NCBI GenBank assembly: GCA_023438245.1 | Contig: JAEXRD010000104.1 | Span: 1-8,201, forward strand | Direction: 5' to 3' | DNA length: 8,201 bases | Source of the DNA: Pseudomonadota bacterium | GTDB lineage: Bacteria; Desulfobacterota; Desulfovibrionia; Desulfovibrionales; Desulfovibrionaceae | Shown here: positions 1 to 6,184 of the stretch, piece after piece | Layout: each line of letters opens with the position of its first letter | How positions within the stretch are numbered: the first letter of the stretch is position 1 | Translations under genes and position numbers: made by a program | Notes under the pieces: model-generated | Databases searched by the model: none | What the model was told of the DNA's origin: nothing | What the model saw: only the letters and a program-made list of their open reading frames with translations

Positions 1-7
1 CGCGGGT

Positions 8-74
8 CCGGGGGGTCGTCACCCCCCGGCGCGGGGGTCCAGGGGGCGCGGAGCCCCCAGGCCGCCGGAGGCCT
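8..74. repeat. Cluster of three GC-rich perfect inverted repeats (REP-like) beyond the flavoprotein gene
   Basis: Three short palindromes stand side by side just downstream of the minus-strand flavoprotein gene. Positions 8-15 (CCGGGGGG) pair with 22-29 across a 6-nt loop. Positions 42-47 (GGGGGC) pair with 53-58 across a 5-nt loop. Positions 59-63 (AGGCC) pair with 70-74 across a 6-nt loop. All arms are perfect. Read on the minus strand the block begins about 10 bases after the TAG stop of that gene, so it would form the 3' end of its transcript. No U-run follows any stem on either strand, so this is not a canonical intrinsic terminator. It resembles the GC-rich REP-like spacers scattered between genes in many GC-rich genomes. 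It may mark the mRNA end or protect it, but that is inference. Confidence 0.5.
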
Positions 75-83
75 CCCGTCCGG

Positions 84-1277
84 CTAGTCCGCCACGCCCC
101 TGCCCCATTCCCAGCGCTTGCGCGCCAGCAGGCGGAAGGAGCGACGGCCGTGGACCATTTCGGCCAGTCGGGCGGGCGCGCTTTTGACGAAGAGGTGGAT
201 GGGCGAGGGGCCGAGGTGCTTGAGGGCGCGGAAGAGCACCCAGCGCAGGCGGTCGGACCAGAGCAATTCGGGCCGCACGGTGGCGGCGAGCAGGCGCTGG
301 TATTCGGCGTGGGCGGCGTGGGGGCCGGAGGAGAAATCCAGGGCGGTGAGGATGGCGGAGGCGGCGTGTGCGCCGGTATGCATGGCGTAGAAGATGCCTT
401 CGCCGAAGAGCGGCTCGACGAGTCCCGCGGCGTCGCCGGTGAGCAGCAAGCGGTGCAGGCAGGGGTTGGGCAGGGCGTTGCCGTAGGGCAGCGGGTGTCC
501 GCGCAGGGGGATGGTGTGCGGCTCGGGCACGCCGAGGGTGTCGAGGTAGTTGCGGAAGATGGTTCCGAAGTCGCTGCTGAGGCGGGTGAGGCCGCAGATG
601 CCGATCTTGGGTCCGCGCGGGCCGGGGAACACCCAGCCGTACCCGGCCTCGGGCTGGCCCACGTGCAGTTCCGGGGTGCGCACCTCGCGCGGGAACAGGC
701 CGGGTCCGACGCCGTGGGGCAGTTCGACCTCGATGGCGGCGGCGAGGTTGTGCTGCCACTGGGCCTTGGGGGCCAGCCCGGCGGCGGTGAGGCTGCGGCG
801 CAGGACGGAGTTGGCGCCGTCCGCGCCGATGAGGTAGCGGCCCTGGAAATCGCCCAGGGTGGTGTGGAGCAGCCCTTTTTCCGGGTCGCAGCCGGTGGCC
901 GCGGCGGAGGGGAAGAAGGCCGCGCCGCGCCGGATGGCGGTTTTGAGCAGCAGCGCGTCGAAGGGCGGGCGGTCCACGAAGCGGAAGGGCTCGGCGGCAT
1001 GTCCGGAGAGCAGCGGGCGGCTCTGGTGCAGGAACAGGTAGTCCGGCGTGGCGTGGAACAGGCCGCCGGAGTGCCGGAGGGCGGTTTCGGACAGGCCGAA
1101 GACCCGGCGCAGGGCGTCCATGCTCTTGGAGGTGAGCAGGCCGCCGCAGAGCTTGTGGCGCGGGGGCCGTTCTCGGTCCACCACGACGACGGACAGGCCG
1201 CGCCCGGCCAGCACGGCGGCGGCGGCGCTGCCCGCCGGACCGGCCCCGGCGATCACCACGTCAAAGCCCTTGACCAC
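84..1277 (-). CDS. Geranylgeranyl reductase family FAD-dependent oxidoreductase
   Basis: A flavoprotein of the geranylgeranyl reductase family, whose characterised members hydrogenate isoprenoid chains (chlorophyll precursors, archaeal lipids, menaquinone tails). From the GTG start it has 397 residues, a usual length. Visible motifs, in order: dinucleotide-binding GAGPAG at about residues 11-16 in an N-terminal beta-alpha-beta fold; DR ending the second strand at 34-35; the family's PPRHKLCGG with its cysteine at about 38-46; GADG at 151-154; YGWVFP at 213-218; and the FAD-ribityl signature GDAAG...GEG at 281-294. No signal peptide is seen. The start is a choice. GTG at 1277 is preceded by GGGAGG and places the Rossmann motif where the family normally has it. 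ATGs at 1292 and 1310 are possible but have weaker, closely spaced ribosome sites. It is divergent from the HAD gene and alone on its strand. The substrate cannot be told from sequence; menaquinone or another polyprenyl lipid is a guess. Confidence 0.9.
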   Translation of the reverse strand: MVKGFDVVIAGAGPAGSAAAAVLAGRGLSVVVVDRERPPRHKLCGGLLTSKSMDALRRVFGLSETALRHSGGLFHATPDYLFLHQSRPLLSGHAAEPFRFVDRPPFDALLLKTAIRRGAAFFPSAAATGCDPEKGLLHTTLGDFQGRYLIGADGANSVLRRSLTAAGLAPKAQWQHNLAAAIEVELPHGVGPGLFPREVRTPELHVGQPEAGYGWVFPGPRGPKIGICGLTRLSSDFGTIFRNYLDTLGVPEPHTIPLRGHPLPYGNALPNPCLHRLLLTGDAAGLVEPLFGEGIFYAMHTGAHAASAILTALDFSSGPHAAHAEYQRLLAATVRPELLWSDRLRWVLFRALKHLGPSPIHLFVKSAPARLAEMVHGRRSFRLLARKRWEWGRGVAD

Positions 1278-1381
1278 GGCCCCTCCCTGCATCACATTCC
1301 TGGGGCACATCTACCCCTGCCGGGCTCCGGCTTCAAGCCCCCCGGCGCGCAACCAGAGAAGATCCCGAGGTTTCCGCGCCC

Positions 1382-2131
1382 ATGCCACGTCCGCTCATGC
1401 CCCACCCCCCGCTGGATTCCCTGGCCGAGGGCAGGCCCGCCCAGGCCCTGCTGTTCGATTTCGACGGCACGCTGTCGCATTTGACCATTGATTTTGGGCT
1501 GATGCGGCGCAAGATCGCCGCCCTGGCCGAGGCCTTTTTGGGCGAGGCCCCGGACGTGGAGGAGGGGCGCGGCGTGCCGGTGCTGGAGTGGCTGGACGAG
1601 CTGGCGGGCGAGGTGCGCGAGTTCGACCCGGCCATGGGCCTGGAGTTCCACTGCCGGGGCAGGCTGGTCATCCAGGCCACGGAGCTGGACGCCGCGCGCG
1701 AGGCCGAGCTGTTCGCGTTCACGCGGCCCATGCTGGCGCGGCTGCGCACGGGCGGGGTCAAGACGGGCATTCTGACGCGCAACTCCACGGCGGCGGTGAA
1801 GGTGGTGTTCCCGGACGTGGAGAAAGCCTGCGACGTGTTCATGGCCCGGGAGGACGCGCCCCGGGTCAAGCCCCACCCGGACCACGCCCTGGCGGTGCTG
1901 GGGCGGCTGGGGGTGCCCGCGCAGCGGGCCATCCTGGTGGGCGACCACCCCCTGGACGTGGAGACGGCCAGGAACGCCGGGCTGTACAGCGCGGCGGTGG
2001 CCAGCGGGGCCAGCGGACGCGAGGTGCTCGCGGCGGCCGGGCCGGACTGGCTGGCCGGGGACTGCGAGGAGCTTCTGGAGATGCTGCTGGCCGAGGGGGC
2101 CTTGTCGCTTCAGCCCGGCGCGGGTATATGA
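1382..2131 (+). CDS. HAD-superfamily hydrolase (phosphoglycolate-phosphatase-like)
   Basis: A soluble 249-residue phosphatase of the haloacid dehalogenase superfamily. All four motifs are present: motif I DFDGT at residues 26-30 (nucleophile Asp26, acid/base Asp28); motif II Thr132 in ILTRNS; motif III Lys163 in RVKPHPD; and motif IV VGDHPLDVETARNAG at 186-200, with Asp188 and Asp192 as likely Mg2+ ligands. Residues about 32-115 form a helical cap of the C1 type seen in phosphoglycolate phosphatase and related enzymes, which cleave small phosphomonoesters. The first ~20 residues are a proline-rich lead-in that may not be conserved. The best ribosome site for the ATG used here is GAGG at 1367-1370, 11 bases upstream, which is rather far; the ATG at 1397 has none. 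It lies 41 bp before the HD-GYP gene on the same strand and is probably co-transcribed with it. The superfamily is certain, the substrate is not; calling it Gph would be overreach. Confidence 0.88.
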   Translation: MPRPLMPHPPLDSLAEGRPAQALLFDFDGTLSHLTIDFGLMRRKIAALAEAFLGEAPDVEEGRGVPVLEWLDELAGEVREFDPAMGLEFHCRGRLVIQATELDAAREAELFAFTRPMLARLRTGGVKTGILTRNSTAAVKVVFPDVEKACDVFMAREDAPRVKPHPDHALAVLGRLGVPAQRAILVGDHPLDVETARNAGLYSAAVASGASGREVLAAAGPDWLAGDCEELLEMLLAEGALSLQPGAGI

Positions 2132-2172
2132 GCGGGCACTCGCGGTAAGACAGCAGGGAGCGTCGACACGGC

Positions 2173-3336
2173 ATGGAGCAGCGGATCAAGCGCAGCGCGC
2201 TCAGGGTGGGCATGTACGTGCTGGGCCACGGCCTGGGAACCTTCGGCAGTCCGCTGGTGCGGGTGGACAAGCCCGTGCTGGCCCCCGGCGACATCGCCCT
2301 GCTGGTGCCGGAGGATGTCGAGGACGTGCTCATCGACACCGCCATCAACATCGGCCTGCTGGGCCAGGAGCGCCCGGCGGGCGTGCCCGTCACCACCGGC
2401 CTAGCCGACGAGCTGCCCATCGCCAAGCGCCTGTACACCGAGACGCTGACCCACGTGCGGGCCTTCGTGGACGACGTGCGCCGGGGCAAGGACATCGACT
2501 ACCGCGAGGCCACCCCGCTGGTGGACAACCTCATCGAGAGCGTGCTGCGCAACGAGACCGCCGCCGCCACCCTGTTCAAGCTCAAGTGGTTCGACGACTA
2601 CACCTACACCCACTCCATCAACGTGAGCATCCTGGCGGTGATCCTGGGCCGCCACCTGGGCATGGACAAGCCCCAGCTCCAGAAGCTGGGCATCGCCGGG
2701 CTGTACCACGACGTGGGCAAGGCGCGCATCCCCGAGGCCATCTTGAACAAGCCGGGCAAGCTCACGGAGCGCGAGTTCCAGATCATGAAGAGCCACCCGG
2801 AGGAGGGCTGGAAGGTCATGCAGGGCCAGCCCGGCCTGGACCCGGAGATACTGCGCGCTGTGGTGGAGCACCACGAGCGCACCGACGGGACAGGATACCC
2901 CAGGGGCCTGGGCGAGGGCCAGATCGGGCGATTCTCGCGCATCATCAGCGTGGTGGACGTGTACGACGCGCTCACCAGCCGCCGGGTGTACAAGGACCCC
3001 ATCGCCCCGGCCAAGGCCCTGGGCATGATGTACCAGTGGCGCGACCGCGACTTTCCGCCCCAGGCCATCGAGAACTTCATCCGCTGCATGGGGGTGTACC
3101 CGGTGGGCAGCCTGGTGCGGCTGTCCAACGGGGAGTACGGCATCGTGGCCACCTCCAACCCCGTGCGGCCCACCCGGCCCGAGGTGAAGGTGGTGCTGGA
3201 CGCCAAGCGCCGCCCGCAGATCCCCCGCGTGCTGGATCTGCACGCCCTTGAGGGCGGGCCGGAGGCCGTGGAGATCGCGGAGGTGCTCAATCCCGCGGCG
3301 CTCAAGATCGACCTGGAGCGCTTCTTCTTCGCCTAG
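2173..3336 (+). CDS. HD-GYP domain protein with N-terminal DUF3391, probable cyclic di-GMP phosphodiesterase
   Basis: A 387-residue cytoplasmic protein. Residues about 1-130 resemble DUF3391 (starts IKRSALRVGMYV, then the strand DVEDVLIDT), the domain commonly found before stand-alone HD-GYP modules. The HD-GYP domain covers about 135-310. Its metal and catalytic set is visible: His147, the HD pair 179-180 followed by VGK, His208, His233-His234-Glu235, the defining DGTGYP at 238-243, and VDVYDALTSRRVY from 261. Family members hydrolyse c-di-GMP to pGpG or GMP. Because every signature residue is present, activity is likely. The C-terminal ~80 residues (from YPVGSLVRLSNGEYG) form the beta-rich tail usual in this architecture. 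There is no receiver, GGDEF or membrane segment, so any signal must enter through DUF3391 or a partner. A ribosome-site-like AGGGAG lies at 2155-2160, 12 nt before the ATG, which is long. It sits directly upstream of the hook operon, suggesting a motility role. Confidence 0.92.
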   Translation: MEQRIKRSALRVGMYVLGHGLGTFGSPLVRVDKPVLAPGDIALLVPEDVEDVLIDTAINIGLLGQERPAGVPVTTGLADELPIAKRLYTETLTHVRAFVDDVRRGKDIDYREATPLVDNLIESVLRNETAAATLFKLKWFDDYTYTHSINVSILAVILGRHLGMDKPQLQKLGIAGLYHDVGKARIPEAILNKPGKLTEREFQIMKSHPEEGWKVMQGQPGLDPEILRAVVEHHERTDGTGYPRGLGEGQIGRFSRIISVVDVYDALTSRRVYKDPIAPAKALGMMYQWRDRDFPPQAIENFIRCMGVYPVGSLVRLSNGEYGIVATSNPVRPTRPEVKVVLDAKRRPQIPRVLDLHALEGGPEAVEIAEVLNPAALKIDLERFFFA

Positions 3337-3450
3337 CCGGACCTTTTGGCGTAACCGGCAGGGGGGCAAGAACGTCCGCCCGGCAGCTTTTTCCCGGCCC
3401 GGCGCACCGGCGAACGCTCGCAACACGCCGGAATTCCTGCACGCGACTCT

Positions 3451-3466
3451 TGGCACGGTCCTTGAT
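3451..3466 (+). promoter_or_regulatory. Candidate sigma-54 (RpoN) promoter for fliK-flgD-flgE
   Basis: The bases TGGCACG GTCC TTGAT match the sigma-54 consensus TGGCACG-N4-TTGCW at every position except one, where the -12 element reads GA instead of GC. The GG of the -24 element and the -12 dinucleotide are separated by the required 10 bases. The predicted start point is near 3477, immediately ahead of the fliK ribosome site, giving a leader of about 15 nt. Hook-stage flagellar genes are sigma-54-dependent in many polar flagellates, so the position makes sense. The -12 mismatch is the main reason for caution. No enhancer-binding site could be identified. Confidence 0.62.
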
Positions 3467-3478
3467 GCATGGCGGCCC

Positions 3479-3485
3479 AAAGGAG
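3479..3485 (+). promoter_or_regulatory. Ribosome binding site that fixes the fliK start
   Basis: AAAGGAG ends 6 bases before the ATG at 3492. In-frame ATGs at 3450 and 3465 have no such site and would lie at or upstream of the predicted sigma-54 start point. The ATG at 3492 is therefore the likely fliK start. Confidence 0.8.
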
Positions 3486-3491
3486 CCGAAC

Positions 3492-5360
3492 ATGCAGGAA
3501 GTTCCCGCCGTCAAGTCCGTCACAAGCGATCCCTTCGAGCAGCTTCGCAGCGCCGCCCTGGTGGACACCTCCTCCCAGGCCCGGGCGTTTTCCGATTTCA
3601 TGAGCCTGCTCGGGCGCAGCGGCCAGGAGAGGGCGAGCACCACCCAGCAGGGCGCGCGCGCCGATATCGCCGCCTACGCCGCCGAGGCCGCCCCCCATGC
3701 CAGCCAGGCCACCCAGACCCACCAGGCCGCCCAGGCCCAGCAGGTCGCCACCCAGGCCACCCAGCCCGCCCCCAGGGTCGAGGGCATCGCCCCGGAGACC
3801 ATGCGCGTGGCCGTGGATTCCAGCGGCCAGAGCGCGCCCAATCCCCTGGTGCAGGGCGGGTTCAACCCCATGGTGCAGGGCCAGCAGCCCGCCACCCAGG
3901 CCCGCCAGGTCAAGTCCGGCGGCTCCGCCCAGTCCGGCGCTGCCTCCCAGTCCGCCACGTCCACCGGCGCCTCCGAAACGCGCCAGGCCTCGGCCCGCAA
4001 CGCCAAGGTCTCGCGCGAGGCCTTCGAGGAACTGAAGCCCGCCCTGGCCAAGGCCGGGCTCTCCGACAAGGAGATCGAGGACCTGGCCTCCCGGGTGCAG
4101 GCGGGCACGCTCACCTGGGGCAAGCTGGTGCACACCCTGGCCGGGGCCATGAGCGGGGCCAAGAAGCCGGTGGAGCTTTCCGCCGAGCAGTCCCAGGGCA
4201 TGGCCGCCCTGTTCCAGAAGCTGGGCTTCTCCTCCGAGGAGTCCCAGGGCATGGTCAAGAGCGTGGCCGCGGGCGAGGGCCTCAAGGTGCTCTCCACCAT
4301 CCAGCAGAAGCTTGCCACCCTGCCCGACGACATGAGCCTGAACCTGGGCAAGGACGAACTTTCCGGCCTGTTCAAGGCCCTGCGCCTGCCCAAGGATGCC
4401 TCGGACAAGCTGGCCGCCATGATGAGCGGCGACAAGACCGTGGCCGACCTGAAGGAAGGCCTGAGCCAGCTTGGCCAGGCCCTGCAGGAGCAGCGCGCCC
4501 GCGGCAACGCCAGCGACACCGACCTGGCCCGCGCCGTGGGCCGCATCATGGAGAAGGACGTGGCCAAGGCCGGGCGCGACGCCAGCCAGACCACCGGCGG
4601 CACCCAGAACGACTCCTCCTCCCCGCACATCACCTTCGACGTGAAGACCAAGGACAAGAACGACACGTCCTGGTTCGAGCAGCGGGAGAAGAACAAGAAC
4701 AAGAGCGACGACGCCGCCTGGCGCGACTTCATGAGCAAGGTGCGCCCCGAGGGCGAGACGGCCGCCCAGGCCCGCGGCTCGCAGTCCACCGGCTCGCAGG
4801 GCGGGCTGGACGGGCTCTCCGCCAAGGGCGCGCAGCTGGCCTCCCTGGCCCAGCAGGGCCGCACGGAGACCTCGCAGCAGGCCCGGGCCTTCGACAAGGT
4901 GGCCGCGCCGCGCATGCTGGACCAGGTGCAGGAGGCCTTGCTGAAGGACCTGGGCCAGGGCCGCAAGCAGATGACGATCAACCTCGACCCGGAAACCCTG
5001 GGCAAGCTCCAGGTCCAGCTCCAGGTGCGGGACAAGGACGTGCACGCCGTGCTGCGCGCCGAGGACGCCGACACCGCCAAGCTGCTCACCGCCCAGCTCG
5101 ACACCATCAGGAAGACCCTGGAGGACCAGGGCCTGAAGGTGCAGCAGCTGGAGGTGCAGACCGGACTCTCCGGCAGCGGCGGCCAGCAGGCCCAGTTCAG
5201 TGCCGACCAGCACAACCAGGCCCAGGAGCGCCAGGAACTCTCGCGGATCTTCTCGCAACTGAGGATGCTGCGGAGCGAGGGCGGCGACGTGGCCCGCGAT
5301 ATGCAAAATGACGGCATGCAGGCAATTCTTGCCGAGCGCGGCCTGCACATCGTCGCCTAG
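3492..5360 (+). CDS. fliK: Flagellar hook-length control protein FliK
   Basis: FliK is exported through the flagellar secretion apparatus, measures the growing hook and makes the export gate switch from hook to filament substrates. From ATG 3492 it has 622 residues, longer than the ~400 of the enteric protein, which is common in a family variable in length. The diagnostic part is the C-terminal hook domain at about 470-560, with KQMTINLDPETLGKLQVQLQ followed by the amphipathic run AKLLTAQLDTIRKTLEDQGLKVQQLEV. Residues about 50-170 are low-complexity and rich in Ala, Gln, Thr and Ser, as expected of an unfolded secreted ruler. Residues about 176-331 hold three related helical segments (see findings). 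Residues 380-410 are strongly charged (KTKDKNDTSW, REKNKNKSDD). No signal peptide is seen, as expected for a flagellar export substrate. It is first in the operon, 24 bp before flgD. Low sequence conservation means the name rests on the C-terminal domain plus context, which together are strong. Confidence 0.88.
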   Translation: MQEVPAVKSVTSDPFEQLRSAALVDTSSQARAFSDFMSLLGRSGQERASTTQQGARADIAAYAAEAAPHASQATQTHQAAQAQQVATQATQPAPRVEGIAPETMRVAVDSSGQSAPNPLVQGGFNPMVQGQQPATQARQVKSGGSAQSGAASQSATSTGASETRQASARNAKVSREAFEELKPALAKAGLSDKEIEDLASRVQAGTLTWGKLVHTLAGAMSGAKKPVELSAEQSQGMAALFQKLGFSSEESQGMVKSVAAGEGLKVLSTIQQKLATLPDDMSLNLGKDELSGLFKALRLPKDASDKLAAMMSGDKTVADLKEGLSQLGQALQEQRARGNASDTDLARAVGRIMEKDVAKAGRDASQTTGGTQNDSSSPHITFDVKTKDKNDTSWFEQREKNKNKSDDAAWRDFMSKVRPEGETAAQARGSQSTGSQGGLDGLSAKGAQLASLAQQGRTETSQQARAFDKVAAPRMLDQVQEALLKDLGQGRKQMTINLDPETLGKLQVQLQVRDKDVHAVLRAEDADTAKLLTAQLDTIRKTLEDQGLKVQQLEVQTGLSGSGGQQAQFSADQHNQAQERQELSRIFSQLRMLRSEGGDVARDMQNDGMQAILAERGLHIVA

Positions 5361-5370
5361 CACGCATTTC

Positions 5371-5376
5371 AGGAGG
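5371..5376 (+). promoter_or_regulatory. flgD ribosome binding site
   Basis: AGGAGG lies 8 bases before the flgD ATG, inside the 24-bp gap after the fliK stop. It confirms the start and suggests efficient independent initiation within the operon mRNA. Confidence 0.8.
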
Positions 5377-5384
5377 AAAGACCC

Positions 5385-6110
5385 ATGTCTTCAGCCGCAA
5401 CGGTCAATCTGCTCAATTCCACGGCAGCCAGCTCCAGCTCGTCCGGCACGGGCAGCACGGAGCACAAGACCAGCCTGGACCAGGACGCGTTCCTGAAGAT
5501 CATGCTCGCCCAGCTGAACCATCAGGATCCGAACAATCCCATGGACGACAAGGAGATGACCGCGCAGCTGGCGCAGTTCTCCCAGCTGGAGATGCTCACC
5601 AACATCAACACCAACGTGAAGACCCTCGCCGAGGCCCAGAACGCCAACACCATGCTCTCCGGCGTCAGCTACATCGGCAAGAGCATCAAGGCCAGCGGCT
5701 ACAACCTGGCCAAGAGCGGCGACACGGTGAGCACCGTGTACTACAGCCTGGGCGAAAGCGTCTCCAACCTGCAGGTGAACATCTACGCCAGCGACGGCTC
5801 CCTGGTGCGCTCGCAGTCCATGGGCTCGAGCGGCACCGGCGACTTCACCTACGTGTGGGACGGCAAGGACACCAACGGCAACAAGATGGCCGACGGCACC
5901 TACGGCGTGGCCATCATCGCCGAGGACAGCAGCGGAGCGCCGGTGGTGGTCCAGTCGAAGATCAGCGGCGTGGTCAGCGGGGTCAAGAACGTCAACGGCA
6001 CCACCATGCTCACCCTGGCCGACGGCCGCCAGGTGCAGCTCTCTCTGGTCACCGAGGTGGTGAACACCGCCACCACCAAGGACGCAACGGAATCCGGCAG
6101 CAGCACGTAA
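5385..6110 (+). CDS. flgD: Flagellar basal-body rod modification / hook-capping scaffold protein FlgD
   Basis: FlgD caps the rod tip and then the growing hook, folding each FlgE subunit into place; it is discarded when the hook is complete. The 241-residue protein has the family's usual length. After a Ser/Thr-rich lead (residues 1-28), the conserved N-terminal FlgD region runs at about 31-95: LDQDAFLKIMLAQLNHQDPNNPMD, then MTAQLAQFSQLEMLTNIN. The FlgD Ig-like/Tudor part spans about 100-228, with the hallmark WDGKDTNGNKMADGTY at 158-173. There is no cleavable signal peptide; it is exported by the flagellar type III route. Its start is set by AGGAGG 8 bases upstream. It lies between fliK and flgE, the partners with which it acts. 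The identification is secure. Confidence 0.95.
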   Translation: MSSAATVNLLNSTAASSSSSGTGSTEHKTSLDQDAFLKIMLAQLNHQDPNNPMDDKEMTAQLAQFSQLEMLTNINTNVKTLAEAQNANTMLSGVSYIGKSIKASGYNLAKSGDTVSTVYYSLGESVSNLQVNIYASDGSLVRSQSMGSSGTGDFTYVWDGKDTNGNKMADGTYGVAIIAEDSSGAPVVVQSKISGVVSGVKNVNGTTMLTLADGRQVQLSLVTEVVNTATTKDATESGSST

Positions 6111-6184
6111 CGGTCACGGGCTGCGGCGTTCATACAGGCAAGACAGAACAGTAAATTTCACTACGGGGTCCAAGGAGGTCACGA
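6111..6184 (+). other. flgD-flgE spacer
   Basis: A 74-bp spacer visibly richer in A and T than its surroundings, especially around 6132-6162. No sigma-54, sigma-28 or convincing -35/-10 pair is visible and there is no stable hairpin, so flgE is most simply read through from the fliK promoter. The length is more than an operon needs and might hold a weak internal promoter or a translation-control leader. Confidence 0.4.
6172..6179 (+). promoter_or_regulatory. Very strong flgE ribosome binding site
   Basis: AAGGAGGT is an eight-base match to the complement of the 16S rRNA 3' end and ends 5 bases before the ATG at 6185. It is the strongest ribosome site in the window, consistent with the hook subunit being needed in many more copies than FliK or FlgD from the same transcript. 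Confidence 0.85.

Larger units (their letters stand above)
3337..3491 (+). other. Intergenic region upstream of the hook operon
   Basis: This 155-bp gap between the HD-GYP stop and fliK contains no credible ORF of its own. Its right end carries the sigma-54 candidate (3451-3466) and the fliK ribosome site (3479-3485). Nearer the HD-GYP gene there is a weak inverted repeat (GCCGG at 3336-3340 with CCGGC at 3355-3359, 14-nt loop), and a TTTTT run falls near 3390. Neither is strong enough to call a terminator, so read-through from the HD-GYP gene is possible. A short GGAATTCC palindrome at 3430-3437 lies just upstream of the promoter; I attach no function to it. Confidence 0.5.

Noticed and set aside
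150..1484. Long plus-strand open frame across the flavoprotein gene
   Set aside because: It is antisense to a gene with clear FAD motifs. Its Gly/Ala/Glu/Gln-rich translation has no recognisable domain, and long shadow frames are expected in GC-rich DNA.
3345..3360. Second sigma-54-like site (TTGGCGTAACCGGCA)
   Set aside because: Only 8 bases separate its GG and GC instead of the required 10.
3336..3395. Intrinsic terminator behind the HD-GYP gene
   Set aside because: The only stems are 4-5 bp with large loops or mismatches, and the TTTTT near 3390 does not directly follow a stem.
3450..3491. Longer fliK reading frame starting at ATG 3450 or 3465
   Set aside because: Neither ATG has a ribosome site, and both lie inside or upstream of the sigma-54 promoter's expected transcript start. 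ATG 3492 has AAAGGAG at 6 nt.
3333..5363. Long minus-strand open frame opposite fliK
   Set aside because: Its translation is a Gly/Leu/His-rich low-complexity sequence typical of the antisense of Ala/Gln-rich codons. It has no motif and no start context, and fliK is supported by its C-terminal domain, ribosome site and operon.
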